Of a stretch of DNA of 64,000 bases, positions 52,229-61,631 are shown one piece after another (positions within the stretch are counted from its first letter, which is position 1; each line of letters starts with the position of its first letter). Source of the DNA: Vibrio sp. VB16 (lineage in GTDB: Bacteria; Pseudomonadota; Gammaproteobacteria; Enterobacterales; Vibrionaceae); the NCBI RefSeq assembly GCF_015594925.2, contig NZ_CP087591.1, positions 1,240,001-1,304,000 on the forward strand. The letters are read 5' to 3'. The translations under genes and the position numbers were made by a program. Under the pieces are notes generated by a model that worked only from the letters and a program-made list of their open reading frames with translations, did not search any database and was not told the DNA's origin.

Positions 52229-52266
52229 TGTCCGTCATCGCTTTCGGTCTTTGTACCAGAGATAAA

Positions 52267-52455
52267 TCATTTCTTTTTTTTCTGCCGCTTAATTATAATT
52301 TTTTCGACGAGTGATTTCTGTTTCTTAGAGACAGCCTGTTTATGCACTACTTTTTGTAGCATTTCAGACAGGAATGCTCTCTCCCATAAAGTAAATGATT
52401 CAAAGTTAAGCAAAATAGCATCATTAAGCTTTGTGAAAAATTCATGGTCATTCAT
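52267..52455 (-). CDS. Small hypothetical protein, 62 aa, lysine-rich tail
   Basis: A 62-residue protein with an acidic-helical first half (NDHEFFTKLNDAILLNFESFTLWERAFLSEMLQKVV) and a strongly basic C-terminus ending in KRQKKKK. The ATG at 52455 has AAAGG about 8 nt upstream, which supports translation. I do not recognise a family. It lies just past the decayed racemase pseudogene on the same strand. Confidence 0.5.
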   Translation of the reverse strand: MNDHEFFTKLNDAILLNFESFTLWERAFLSEMLQKVVHKQAVSKKQKSLVEKIIIKRQKKKK

Positions 52456-52474
52456 TTTAAACCTTTGATTATGT

Positions 52475-53200
52475 TTAGCTCAGTGGCTCTAGAAAATACT
52501 TATCTACAAATGGTGACGTCTTTGCAGACAAAAGAGCGCTGTAATCTAATTGAAATTGAATTTTCTGTCCTACAACCAAGGAACCCTTTGAGGTTTCAAT
52601 AAGTAGGTGATCATTTGTTGATGATACAAGGCCTCTATCATGGACCTATTGTTTTCCACCAAACGCATCAGCGGCCTGTTTACCCCAAGGTAAAGAAGGC
52701 TTAACTTTAGGTTCGATAACTTCCGCAGTAAGTGTGACAACGTCGCTAAATAAACCGGTTATTTTTTCTTGATATAAGGGCTCACAACCTAAGAAAATAG
52801 CTTCGCCCAGTCGAAGGTGATTAACCCGTGTGGATCTTGCATTCTTTAACGCCTGGTTAAGGGAGGCGGAGTTTCCTCCTGAAATTATGTCCAATTTAAT
52901 ACTAAATTTTTTTTTAATTTCGGAAAGCTGTTGTACCACCGATATTTCAGTGTTAAGACTGATATCACAATACTGAATAACATCAGAAACCTGACTTTGC
53001 ATTGGTGAACGAATAAGCATTGTAGGCAGTATTATACCTGATTGCTTCATTTTTATTATATTCGCACCGGAGTCTATTAATGCCTGAGCGATAATGGGGT
53101 GACCTAAGCAGACAACCCCATTTCTACCAGTTGACTTGGAAGTTGAGTTAATGCGTCGATTTAAATAACCTAGACCTGCTATTATCATCAATTCCATCAA
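52475..53200 (-). pseudogene. Decayed alanine/ornithine racemase-family gene
   Basis: Reading leftward from 53200, the sequence matches the PLP-dependent alanine/ornithine racemase family in pieces: VVCLGHPIIAQALIDSGA, LIRSPMQSQVSDVIQYCDISLNTE, then directly LDIISGGNSASL, VNHLRLGEAIFLGCEP and EVIEPKVKPSLPWG. About 80 residues expected before LDIISGG are missing. The frame then meets a TAG at 52646-52648, after which the same frame continues with recognisable C-terminal sequence (TNDHLLIETS, VVGQKIQFQLDYSALLSAKTSPFVDKYF) and ends at 52475. A second piece is missing near the stop codon. Internal deletions plus an in-frame stop mark an inactive gene. Confidence 0.8.
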
Positions 53201-53227
53201 ACAGAATTTCTAAAAAGGAAGGTATAC

Positions 53228-53635
53228 ATGACTATAACTGGGGAGTGTTTCTGTGGCGATATAAAGTACCAGTTAGACGGGATTTTATATGATGTTCGGT
53301 CATGTCATTGTTCACGGTGTAGAAAGGCGTTTAGTGCTCAGGCCTCGGCTTATGCGTTAGTGAATCAGAGTGAGTTTAAGTGGCTCAGTGGTGAAGAACG
53401 GTTATCTTCTTACATTGGGCAACATGGGTTTGGACTGCAGTTTTGTAGCAAATGCGGTTCAACTTTAACGGGTGTTTTTAAAGACGAAGTACATGGCGTT
53501 ACTTTAGGCTGTGTCAACGGTGATCCTAAGGTTCAGCTGAGTCGCCATATATTTGTCGGGTCAAAAGCCTCATGGGAAATCATTGCTGATGGTGTACATC
53601 AATATGATGAACTTCCACCAGACAATGTGCTTTAG
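53228..53635 (+). CDS. GFA family protein (glutathione-dependent formaldehyde-activating enzyme/CENP-V fold)
   Basis: A 135-residue zinc-binding protein. Ligand cysteines are seen in ECFCGDIKY, CHCSRCRKAF (central CxxCxxC pattern) and FCSKCGSTL, as in the Mss4-like GFA family. Proteins of this family are often called S-(hydroxymethyl)glutathione synthase, but most have unproven function. The gene is divergent from the racemase remnant, 27 bp away. Confidence 0.88.
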   Translation: MTITGECFCGDIKYQLDGILYDVRSCHCSRCRKAFSAQASAYALVNQSEFKWLSGEERLSSYIGQHGFGLQFCSKCGSTLTGVFKDEVHGVTLGCVNGDPKVQLSRHIFVGSKASWEIIADGVHQYDELPPDNVL

Positions 53636-53655
53636 CCGAGCAAGTTAAACCTGAT

Positions 53656-54003
53656 TCACGACGCTTTAAAGGTATTTAATTCATTTGCACTCGTCGCGGT
53701 CAGATCACCAGCAGGATTGATGATATGCGGTAGAATTTTGGGTAAATTAAGTTCGATATCCTTATTTTCTACTTCGCCTATCACGTGGTTATACCAACCT
53801 AACAGTCCAAGAACGGCATAACCAACAGCATCGTCACTTTCGCGGTGTTCAAGAATGATCTGCAAAAAACGTAAGACAGCTTTGTCGTTTGATTTGGCTT
53901 GCTTTACCGTTGTTCGGAAGATATCTGTTGCTTCAGCAATTAAACCTTCAAATTCAGTCTCTATTGAGACCTTAAAAGAACCGCTATCAACGGAAATTTT
54001 CAT
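53656..54003 (-). CDS. Hypothetical protein, 115 aa
   Basis: I do not recognise a family. It is a soluble, mainly helical protein (GLIAEATDIFRTTVKQAKSNDKAVLRFLQIILEHRESDDAVGYAVLGLLGWYNHVIGEV) without signal peptide. It stands alone, convergent with the GFA gene. The 300 bp to its right (54004-54305) hold only the torA terminator and no gene I can see. Confidence 0.6.
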   Translation of the reverse strand: MKISVDSGSFKVSIETEFEGLIAEATDIFRTTVKQAKSNDKAVLRFLQIILEHRESDDAVGYAVLGLLGWYNHVIGEVENKDIELNLPKILPHIINPAGDLTATSANELNTFKAS

Positions 54004-54262
54004 ATTAACTCAACCTATTGTTCTAATTGTGTGAATACTAGCGAAAAAGAGAAGACTTGTCCTTAACTGACCTACAAATTCGCCTCTTATGCGACCTTTA
54101 ATTAGTTGCCTTGATAATCTCACATTGAGAGTTTAGGCATATGAAAGCTATTCACAATTATTTAAGTACACGAGAGACAGCTTTACTTGTTTTATCTCAG
54201 TTTTGACTGGTCATTGAGCCATGATTCATTATAGGGATAAAGTAAGGAGGGAAATTTGAAAT

Positions 54263-54290
54263 AAAAAAAGACCCCTTATGAAAGGGGTCC
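54263..54290 (-). terminator. Rho-independent terminator of torC-torA
   Basis: On the minus strand GGACCCCTTTC / AAGGGGTCTTT gives a stem of about 8 bp with a TCAT loop and seven T residues. It starts 16 bp past the torA stop codon. Confidence 0.92.
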
Positions 54291-54305
54291 TTACTAAATG
54301 GTAGC

Positions 54306-56750
54306 TTAACCGTTTGTTACAGGTGTAAATGCAGTCAAGTTAGGCACTTCGCCAGTGTACTTCTCTATTTTAACTAGAGCCGAGTTACCAGCACAACCGT
54401 TACCCAAACGTGAAGACGGTATGTCACTCGTCAGTACGTTGACACCACCGTTTTTACATAGCCCGGTTTTAGGATCCAAATCAGGCCAAGCACCTTCGTG
54501 GATACAGACCGAACCTTGCTTGATTCCATCTGTAACTAATGCACCCACAAGTACCTGTCCACGGTCATTGTAAGCACGAACTAGATCACCGTTGTTAATA
54601 CCACGGGTTTTTGCATCCTCGGTATTAATGGTTATAGGTTCACGGTTCGCTATTGCGTATTCTTCACGAAGTTTGGCATAGTTAAATTGACTGTGTAGAC
54701 GATGAGCAGCATGTGCTGCCATTAGTTGAAGTTCATCTTTCTTAGCACTTCCACGCCACTCTGTTGGCTCTAGCCAAGTAGGGTGGGCAGGACAATCTTC
54801 TAAGCCATATTTTTCGATGGTTTTTGAGTAGATCTCAATCTTACCTGAAGGTGTTCCAAGCGGGTTCATTACTGGATCTTTACGGAACTCTGCATGGCGA
54901 ACAAACTGCGCCGCTTTTTTGTTAAACTTCATTTCTATCAGTTCGTTGGTATCCCAGAACTTACCGAAATTAGGCATACGGATACGTGCCGCGCGACCAC
55001 CTTTCTGCGCCGTTTCGTAAAAACCTTTCAGCCAATCCATCTCCGTTTTCCCTTCGGTATAAACGTCACGGCCACCAGATTTGATTAACTCAGCCATATC
55101 CGCAAATACGTCAAAGTCATTTCGAGCTTCACCTTGTGGTTTAACCGCTTGCTTCATAGGGATTAGGTGTTGATTACTATAGTCACCCGTCATCGTCATA
55201 TCATTACGCTCAAATGACGTCGTGATAGGAAGAACAACATCCGCATGCTTCGCCGCTGCCGTCCAATATATCTCAGAGATAACCACGAGTTCAGGTTTTT
55301 GCCATGCTTTGATTAAGCGATTTGTATCTTGGTGATGGGTAAAGTTGCCGCCGCCTGCCCACCAGATCATTTTGACCTCAGGGAAGGTGAGCTCTTGACC
55401 ATTGTGTTGGTATTTTTTACCTGGGTTTTCAAGCGCTTCTACAATACGCGCAACAGGGAATGCATTGACTGCACCAGAAACTGCCCAGTCGTTACCAGCA
55501 GAAGAACCACCGCCGATAGACGATGAAATTGCCGGAAGAACGCCTGCATCACGGGTAGGGTTTCCGCCGTTTGAGTAATGGTACGAAAGACCAAAACCAC
55601 CACCAGGTTGACCAATCTGTCCTAGCATTGCGGCAAGAGTCGCGAGCATCCAGTGACGTTGCTCACCAAATTGTTGACGTTGTACGCCCCAGCCACTCAT
55701 TAACATTGTTCTGTTTTTACTAAAGATATCGGCCAGAACTTCCATCTGTTTCGCTGGAACGCCTGTAATTTCTTCTGCCCAAGCAGGTGTTTTCTCGACG
55801 CCGTCTTCTTTACCCAACAGGTACGCTTCAAATTTATCATAGCCTGATGTGTATTTGTCTAAGAAAGCTTTGTCGTGTTTTTTGTTGCTAATAAGTGAGT
55901 GTGCGACACCCATCATCATAGCAACATCAGTCATAGGGTTTGGTGCTATCCATTGTGCATTATCGCCGAAGAACTCAATGGTTTCAGAACGCATTGGGTC
56001 AATACAGATGATGGTTTTTCCGGATTTCTTCAACTGATGGAAGAACTCTAATCCAGACTCATCTGTAGACGACCATGCAATCTTCAATGTGTTCATTGGG
56101 TTTAAACCCCAAAGAACGACGACGTCACTGTGCTCAAGAATAACAGGGTGCGTTGTCTGCTGTTCATAGACTTCAATCGACCCCATCACGTGAGGCATAA
56201 TAACCTGTGAGGCACCGGTAGAATAGTCACCCAAGTGCCCAGAGTAGCCTCCAGCCATGCCCATATAACGTTGAAGCAGTGTCTGTGCCTTATGTAGAAC
56301 ACCACTAGAGCGCCAACCATAAGAGCCGGCAAACACGGACTCTGCACCATTTTCTTCACGGATACGCATGTGTTGTTCGTGGATCAATTTATAAGCTTCA
56401 TCCCAAGAAACGCGAACGTAGTCATCATCACCACGCGTACCTTTCGGAGCGGTTGGGTTTTCCAAATAGCTTTTGCGAACCATTGGATACTTAATACGTG
56501 CGTTGGTGTGTACTTGATCCGGGCCAGTAGTTTGTAGACTGTTGGGAACGGTTCTAGCCAGAGCGCCTTTTGTTGAAACAAGTTTGCCATCTTTAACTTC
56601 TGCGATCATTGCACCCATTCGACCTGCGGTGAGCACACCATCGCCTTTCTGTTTTGCCATTGCTTGCATCGGCACAATGCTGGTAAATACTAAAGTACCA
56701 GCCGCCATGCTCGTTCCCTTAAGGAAACCTCGACGTGAAATGTTGTTCAT
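54306..56750 (-). CDS. torA: Trimethylamine-N-oxide reductase TorA (molybdoenzyme)
   Basis: A periplasmic molybdopterin reductase that takes electrons from TorC and reduces TMAO to TMA. It has 814 residues, close to the usual length. A Tat signal is plain (SRRGFLKG at residues 5-12, hydrophobic to about 32, cut after AMA). The Mo-ligand serine lies in DYSTGAS (about S177). MGDWGV-like binding segments such as MSGWGVQRQQFGEQRHW and GQIGQPGGGFGLSYHYSNGG, and a C-terminal NPLGTPSGKIEI, are typical of TorA/DorA/TorZ. It follows torC by 46 bp. The chaperone TorD and the TorSTR regulators are not in the window. Confidence 0.94.
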   Translation of the reverse strand: MNNISRRGFLKGTSMAAGTLVFTSIVPMQAMAKQKGDGVLTAGRMGAMIAEVKDGKLVSTKGALARTVPNSLQTTGPDQVHTNARIKYPMVRKSYLENPTAPKGTRGDDDYVRVSWDEAYKLIHEQHMRIREENGAESVFAGSYGWRSSGVLHKAQTLLQRYMGMAGGYSGHLGDYSTGASQVIMPHVMGSIEVYEQQTTHPVILEHSDVVVLWGLNPMNTLKIAWSSTDESGLEFFHQLKKSGKTIICIDPMRSETIEFFGDNAQWIAPNPMTDVAMMMGVAHSLISNKKHDKAFLDKYTSGYDKFEAYLLGKEDGVEKTPAWAEEITGVPAKQMEVLADIFSKNRTMLMSGWGVQRQQFGEQRHWMLATLAAMLGQIGQPGGGFGLSYHYSNGGNPTRDAGVLPAISSSIGGGSSAGNDWAVSGAVNAFPVARIVEALENPGKKYQHNGQELTFPEVKMIWWAGGGNFTHHQDTNRLIKAWQKPELVVISEIYWTAAAKHADVVLPITTSFERNDMTMTGDYSNQHLIPMKQAVKPQGEARNDFDVFADMAELIKSGGRDVYTEGKTEMDWLKGFYETAQKGGRAARIRMPNFGKFWDTNELIEMKFNKKAAQFVRHAEFRKDPVMNPLGTPSGKIEIYSKTIEKYGLEDCPAHPTWLEPTEWRGSAKKDELQLMAAHAAHRLHSQFNYAKLREEYAIANREPITINTEDAKTRGINNGDLVRAYNDRGQVLVGALVTDGIKQGSVCIHEGAWPDLDPKTGLCKNGGVNVLTSDIPSSRLGNGCAGNSALVKIEKYTGEVPNLTAFTPVTNG

Positions 56751-56796
56751 AGACCTTATTCCTCTTCTCTCGTTCGCAATTGTTTGTAATTATCCG

Positions 56797-57891
56797 TTAA
56801 TGGCCAACCACATCTTTAGCGTGGCTTTGGAAAAATTTGGTTAAAATTTCTAAGTTTAATTCAGTAATATCGGTTCGTTCACCCATGCTTTTGGCGACAG
56901 GACCCCATGCGTTAACGGTAAAATGATGGCCTGGTATGATCGAGTGGCATGCTGCACAATAAACATTGTCCAATTCCTCTGCGTAGCTCCATAGAGGATC
57001 AATCGAACCAAGAACAGCGGCATCCGTCGTTGCTTGAAGCTCAGCAGTACGCCAGGCGTTACCATATTCGTCTTCTGCAAACTCCCCAACTTTGAGTGCG
57101 GCTTGGCCTTTGTCAGTCAGCTTCGCAATAATCGCGCGTTTTCCTTCTCCCACATAAAGAACTTGCTCTGCACCTTTCATCTGATAACCAGAAATTTGAA
57201 CCGTTCTGAAGTTAGCGTCATTAGAAAGTACGGTAAGTTCTACCGTTGGATTGACCGTACCAAAGTCACCAATAGAAATGGTATCGATTGGATAGACTTT
57301 TTGAGCATCAGGTTTCGTCGCATTAGTGAGTTCAATTAGGTTGTCATACGCTTCACTACTCATTTCAAGTTCCGGTGGGAAATGAGCGACACCTTTATGG
57401 CAATCGATACAGGTTTGACTGTTTTCGATACCATATTCATGCATTTTCTGCGCATTTTCAGACTGCTCATAGGTGTCCATTGCATCATAGCTGTGACATG
57501 AACGACAGGTAGCAGAATCATTTGCCCGCATTTGAGCCCATACGGTTTCAGCCATCGCTAAGCGATGGTTTTCGTATTTTTCTTCCGTATCGATTTTGCC
57601 CGTTACGAATTCGTGGTAGATGTCTTTGGATGCTCTAATTTTAGTAATAACGTAATCGATAGGGTCGGAAGGAATATGGCAGTCAGAACACTCGGCTCTT
57701 ATTCCTTTTGCGTTACTGAAGTGTTTAGAACCTTGGTATTCTTGATAGGGGGCGTCCATCGTATGACATGAAACACAGAATTCTGTGCTTGATGTAAGAT
57801 GCATTACAACAGCAGTACCGCCAAGGCTAAACCAGCCAATAATGACGCCAATAATTGCAATAAACGCGATAGACCATTTTTTGAATTTCAT
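56797..57891 (-). CDS. torC: Pentahaem c-type cytochrome TorC/TorY
   Basis: A membrane-anchored periplasmic cytochrome of the NapC/NirT/TorC family that carries electrons from menaquinol to TorA. It has 364 residues. One N-terminal TM anchor (residues 6-30) is followed by five CxxCH haem sites: C39-H43, C68-H72, C129-H133, C161-H165 and CAACH near residue 315. The first four form the NapC-like domain; the fifth is in the C-terminal TorC-specific domain, which in E. coli contacts TorA. It is the first gene of the torC-torA operon. The 332-bp gap upstream is AT-rich and shows no site I can name with confidence. Confidence 0.94.
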   Translation of the reverse strand: MKFKKWSIAFIAIIGVIIGWFSLGGTAVVMHLTSSTEFCVSCHTMDAPYQEYQGSKHFSNAKGIRAECSDCHIPSDPIDYVITKIRASKDIYHEFVTGKIDTEEKYENHRLAMAETVWAQMRANDSATCRSCHSYDAMDTYEQSENAQKMHEYGIENSQTCIDCHKGVAHFPPELEMSSEAYDNLIELTNATKPDAQKVYPIDTISIGDFGTVNPTVELTVLSNDANFRTVQISGYQMKGAEQVLYVGEGKRAIIAKLTDKGQAALKVGEFAEDEYGNAWRTAELQATTDAAVLGSIDPLWSYAEELDNVYCAACHSIIPGHHFTVNAWGPVAKSMGERTDITELNLEILTKFFQSHAKDVVGH

Positions 57892-58223
57892 AGTAAGAGA
57901 ATGTATTGGTTAAAAATTGAGTGTATACCTATTTAGGATTAGCGAAATAAGAATAAATCACAAAATACATTATTATTAGAATTTAAATCATTAAATTTGA
58001 AGTAGGCAACATATAATTCTGCATTTTCAGTTAATTCAATAGGTTAAAAAATAAGCCCTCAATAATTTATGGTTATTTTAGGCAATCTAGAGATAGGCTT
58101 GTTAGAAGAATTTTGATGTCATAACGTCTTATATGACCCATTTGACCTTGTCTCATCTGCTTCGTAACTGACAAAAAAAATGATAGCATGAACAGATAGT
58201 TAACCTCCAAAGGCCAAATAAAA
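57892..58223. other. Divergent promoter region, torC and thiamine-binding gene
   Basis: About 330 bp of AT-rich DNA lies between the leftward torC and the rightward DUF77 gene. I searched for TorR boxes of the E. coli CTGTTCATAT type, FNR-like TTGAT-N4-ATCAA and CRP palindromes and found no convincing copy. It holds no open reading frame worth reporting. Confidence 0.5.
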
Positions 58224-58565
58224 ATGTCGATTGAAAACCCAGTGATTAAGGATGTGTTTGTTGCTTTTCAAGTCATACCTAGATTGAAAGAAGGCAACAA
58301 CTTTGAAGTCGTCGATAAAGCGATAGAGGTTGTCAAAGCCGCGAATGTGCCTTATCAAGTAGGCGCAATGGAAACCACAATGAAGGGTGAACTGGATCAA
58401 TTACTTGATATTGTGAAGCGTGCTCAACAAGCATGTTATGACGCTGGCGCTTTAGAAGTGATTACAAATATTAAAATTCATAGTAAAACGGAATCGGTCA
58501 CGGATACATTTTGCACATATGATCGTGGTGTGACGCCTGCCAATCATATGTTTGTAGACAAGTAA
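58224..58565 (+). CDS. Thiamine-binding domain protein (MTH1187/YkoF/DUF77 family)
   Basis: A 113-residue ferredoxin-fold protein of the MTH1187 group: FVAFQVIPRLKEG, VVDKAIEVVKAANVPYQVGAMETTMKGELDQLLDIVKRAQQAC and TNIKIHSK, with one acidic and one hydrophobic face. Members bind thiamine or HMP-type ligands, but their role in the cell is unclear. It is a single gene with a GGAGGTT-like region (in AACCTCCAAAGG) just before the start. No thiamine genes are nearby. Confidence 0.8.
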   Translation: MSIENPVIKDVFVAFQVIPRLKEGNNFEVVDKAIEVVKAANVPYQVGAMETTMKGELDQLLDIVKRAQQACYDAGALEVITNIKIHSKTESVTDTFCTYDRGVTPANHMFVDK

Positions 58566-58682
58566 TATCGCACGTGTTTCGTTGATGACTTCAGTTTAAT
58601 ACCGATGACGGGACAGACGCTACAAATATTAATGAATATGTAGGGTTACTCGTCCAAGTCCTCAATACGATAACGATCAGTT

Positions 58683-59192
58683 TTAGTTGTTAATGCGAAG
58701 TTTGTTGTTGTTGTCGCGACTGCTTCGGATAAGAGCATCGTCTTGAATGATGTCGTCTGATTTTGATAGTCGATCATATAATAGAACGTTAACCGACGCG
58801 GCTAGGTTCATGCAGCCAACAGTGGGAACATAAACAACATGGTCGGCTCTATTTGCGATTTTTTGATCGATAGACCCATCTTCTGGTCCGAAAATATACA
58901 TCGCTTTTTTAGGGTGCTGAAAGTTGGGTAAAGGTGTTGCGCCTTCTACTAACTCGATACAAACAATTTTCATATCGGTCGGCAGATCATCAAATAATGA
59001 ATCCACACCAGTTAATGAAATGGAATGTATTGCGGATTTAGTATCCGTATTTAACTTGACTGCTCGGTCATAACGTCGACCCGTATATCTCACAGCGTCT
59101 GCTTGGTAGCATCCTGCCGCTCTCATTACGCCGCCAACGTTCACTGGGCTTTTTGGGTTAACTAATCCTATAATTGTGTTGGTATCTTTCAT
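58683..59192 (-). CDS. TrmH/SpoU-family RNA methyltransferase
   Basis: A 169-residue SPOUT enzyme. The three SpoU motifs are visible: NPKSPVNVGGVMRAAGC (motif 1, about residues 12-28), FGPEDGSID (motif 2) and VPTVGCMNLAASVNVLLYDR (motif 3). These form the SAM-binding knot, with the substrate presumably tRNA or rRNA 2'-O-ribose. It starts near 59192 (MKDTNTIIG), is a single gene, and precedes the feo operon region. Confidence 0.9.
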   Translation of the reverse strand: MKDTNTIIGLVNPKSPVNVGGVMRAAGCYQADAVRYTGRRYDRAVKLNTDTKSAIHSISLTGVDSLFDDLPTDMKIVCIELVEGATPLPNFQHPKKAMYIFGPEDGSIDQKIANRADHVVYVPTVGCMNLAASVNVLLYDRLSKSDDIIQDDALIRSSRDNNNKLRINN

Positions 59193-59274
59193 GTCGTGTA
59201 TCTATGACCTAACGTTGTCTGGCAAGGCTCTACCTTGTAAAGGAGCGCATTCTAACAAAATGGATGATAATTCA

Positions 59275-59298
59275 AAAGGACCAATCTGTTGATCCTTT
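59275..59298 (-). terminator. Terminator-like hairpin after the feo operon
   Basis: AAAGGA-CAA / TTG-TCCTTT with one internal mismatch pair lies about 72 bp past the last feo gene and 83 bp before the SpoU gene. On the minus strand it is followed by TTTTG. Strength is modest. Confidence 0.4.
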
Positions 59299-59369
59299 GT
59301 TTATTTATGCACCCCCATACGGTGGTATTTATGACCTTAATATCAAAAGAATCAATAAAATCATATTTT

Positions 59370-59555
59370 TTATTTTACTTCTTTGATATTTATTCTCTTA
59401 CCTACTGTTTTATTTGGTTGTGTTTTATTAGAAGAGCATCCGCCACTAAGGGAACACCCAATACATTTTATGCCTTTGCGTTTTTCAATGACTATTTTAA
59501 ATATTGAGAGCGCAATAATTAAAATAATAGTTAACGCTACAATTATATTTGCCAT
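59370..59555 (-). CDS. FeoB-associated Cys-rich membrane protein
   Basis: A 61-residue protein with one N-terminal TM segment (IIVALTIILIIALSIFKIVI, about residues 4-23) followed by a positively charged region and the motif CIGCSLSGGC (about residues 31-40). This is the FeoB-associated Cys-rich protein family, common beside FeoB in Gram-positive bacteria and Desulfovibrio and uncommon beside FeoB in Vibrio. It lies 10 bp after feoB and is translated with it. It might aid ferrous iron transfer by its Cys cluster, or take the place of FeoC. Confidence 0.85.
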   Translation of the reverse strand: MANIIVALTIILIIALSIFKIVIEKRKGIKCIGCSLSGGCSSNKTQPNKTVGKRINIKEVK

Positions 59556-59565
59556 GAGCTATTCC

Positions 59566-61569
59566 TTAAGAAGAACATAGATCTAATTTTTGTTCTTCTT
59601 TTTTTACACCTTTATTTACTAGGTACATTAGAATTCCGAACAATATTAAGGAGGCGATAAGGCCATATATAAATCCTTGACCTAATACACCCGTTGTGAT
59701 GTAACTTCCGACCTGATAAGTTGTAAATGCAGCGACATAGCCAATGCCAAATTGGAATGCTACGCCTCCCAACAACCATTTTTTATCTTCTAACTCGGCA
59801 TTCATCGCACCTATCGCTGCGAAACATGGGGGAGTGAAAAGATTGAATATAAGGTATGCAAATGCTGCGACTGAAGTTAATCCCATAACACTAGCAACGT
59901 CCGCGCCACCAGATACCAATGCAAGCTCTTCTGTATCGATGAAGTTGGTAATGCCATATACAACGGCCAATGTTCCGACTACATTTTCTTTTGCAATAAA
60001 ACCTGTGATTGCCGCCGCAGCCAACTGCCATGCACCGAAACCAAGTGGGATTAATACAAAGGCGAAAGGGGAAGCAAGACCAGCCAAGATGCTTGTGTGT
60101 TCCGCGCCTTCTGCGACAACTTGAAACTGCCAGTTAAATGTTTGCATGATTTGCACGGCAGCGTTGCATAATAAGATGATGGTTCCAGCCTTAATTATGA
60201 AAGCTTTCGCTCTTGCTAATGTAGAGACAGCGGCTCTTTGAATACTCGGAAAACGGTACTCTGGTAATTCAAGTATGAAAAATGATCTTGAATGTCTCTC
60301 ACCTGTAATTCTAACCACCATCAGTGCGCCAAAAATGATGAGTGCAATACCTGCAAAATACATCGTAGTGCCAACCCATGCAGCATCGTTGAAAAAGACA
60401 CCTGCAAATAATGCGATGACGGGTAGTTTTGCACCGCAGGGCATGAAGGGGGTTAACATCGCTGTCGTTCTTCGTTGCCTTTCGTTTTGTATAGTTCTTG
60501 TTGCCATGATTCCTGGAATTGCACAACCTGTGCCTATAACCATCGGGATAATAGACTTTCCTGAGAGTCCTACCTTTTTGAAGAAGCGATCCATAATGAC
60601 AGCAACGCGTGCCATATAACCACTGTCTTCAAGTAAAGCAAGTAAGAAAAAGAGAACCATAATTAGAGGCAGAAAACCAATCACCGCACCCACGCCGCCA
60701 ATAATACCATCTAGCAGTAAAGCGCTTAGTAGCGGAGAGACATCATCACCCAATAAACTTTCAACAAAAGCGTAAAGCTCGTCTATCCATCCAACAAGGA
60801 TATCCGCCAAAATTGGACCCAAATGAGTTTGTGATATTGAGAATACACACCACATAACGACAGCAAAGATAGGTAGTCCAAACCATTTGTGGGCTAAAAT
60901 TCTATCCGCAGTATCTTGATTTGTTTGTACTGAGCTTCTTGTTTGCCTGTTTTCGGATTTTCTGACCAGATTTTTTACAAATTCAAAACGTTCGGTATCG
61001 GAAGACTCGACGGAATCCGCGTCTCTTAAGTTAACGTTTCGACTACTAAACGGAGCTGTTTGAGACTGTCCTTTAATCTCAATTGCTTTTGCAATAAGGT
61101 CATCTAAGCCATTGTTATTGCTTTTAATGGACGTTGTTTCTACTACAGGACATCCGAGAGTTTCGCTTAATAGAGTAATATCAATCTCAGTTTTTCTCTT
61201 CTTGGTTAAATCACTTTTATTTAGAGCGACAACAACGGGAATACCAAGTTCTAAGAGCTGAGTTGTGAAAAATAGACTTCTATTTAAATTCGTTGAATCA
61301 ACGATATTTAGAATAACATCAGGTTTTTCATTTTTAACAAAATTACGAGTGATTGTTTCTTCCGAAGTAAATGGAGACATGGAATAAGCACCGGGTAGGT
61401 CAACCGCTACAATGTCACTATTTGAGTGATTGATGGTTGCTTTTATCAGTCCCTCTTTTTTACTGATAGTGACACCGGCCCAATTACCAACACGTTCAAT
61501 TTTTCCTGTAATGGCATTAAAGAGTGTGGTTTTCCCACTATTTGGATTACCTGCTAATGCAATTTTCAA
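59566..61569 (-). CDS. feoB: Ferrous iron transporter FeoB (667 aa form)
   Basis: An inner-membrane ferrous iron transporter with a cytoplasmic G domain. The G1 motif GNPNSGKTTLFN begins at residue 7, switch region VGNWAGVTISKKEG follows, and G3 DLPGAYSMS and G4 NKSDLT are clear. The C-terminal membrane part contains two GATE-type halves, with VIGTGCAIPGIMATRTI and PFMPCGAKLPV carrying conserved Cys residues. Its length of 667 is shorter than the 750-770 residues of the usual Vibrio FeoB. With its Cys-rich partner in place of FeoC, this looks like a second, horizontally acquired type of Feo system. It ends DLCSS, without the usual FeoC contact tail. Confidence 0.92.
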   Translation of the reverse strand: MKIALAGNPNSGKTTLFNAITGKIERVGNWAGVTISKKEGLIKATINHSNSDIVAVDLPGAYSMSPFTSEETITRNFVKNEKPDVILNIVDSTNLNRSLFFTTQLLELGIPVVVALNKSDLTKKRKTEIDITLLSETLGCPVVETTSIKSNNNGLDDLIAKAIEIKGQSQTAPFSSRNVNLRDADSVESSDTERFEFVKNLVRKSENRQTRSSVQTNQDTADRILAHKWFGLPIFAVVMWCVFSISQTHLGPILADILVGWIDELYAFVESLLGDDVSPLLSALLLDGIIGGVGAVIGFLPLIMVLFFLLALLEDSGYMARVAVIMDRFFKKVGLSGKSIIPMVIGTGCAIPGIMATRTIQNERQRRTTAMLTPFMPCGAKLPVIALFAGVFFNDAAWVGTTMYFAGIALIIFGALMVVRITGERHSRSFFILELPEYRFPSIQRAAVSTLARAKAFIIKAGTIILLCNAAVQIMQTFNWQFQVVAEGAEHTSILAGLASPFAFVLIPLGFGAWQLAAAAITGFIAKENVVGTLAVVYGITNFIDTEELALVSGGADVASVMGLTSVAAFAYLIFNLFTPPCFAAIGAMNAELEDKKWLLGGVAFQFGIGYVAAFTTYQVGSYITTGVLGQGFIYGLIASLILFGILMYLVNKGVKKEEQKLDLCSS

Positions 61570-61631
61570 AGTGTTATTTTCCCTATTTAGACATTGAGTC
61601 AGTTTTAGCTAACTCATCATTATTTGAATAA

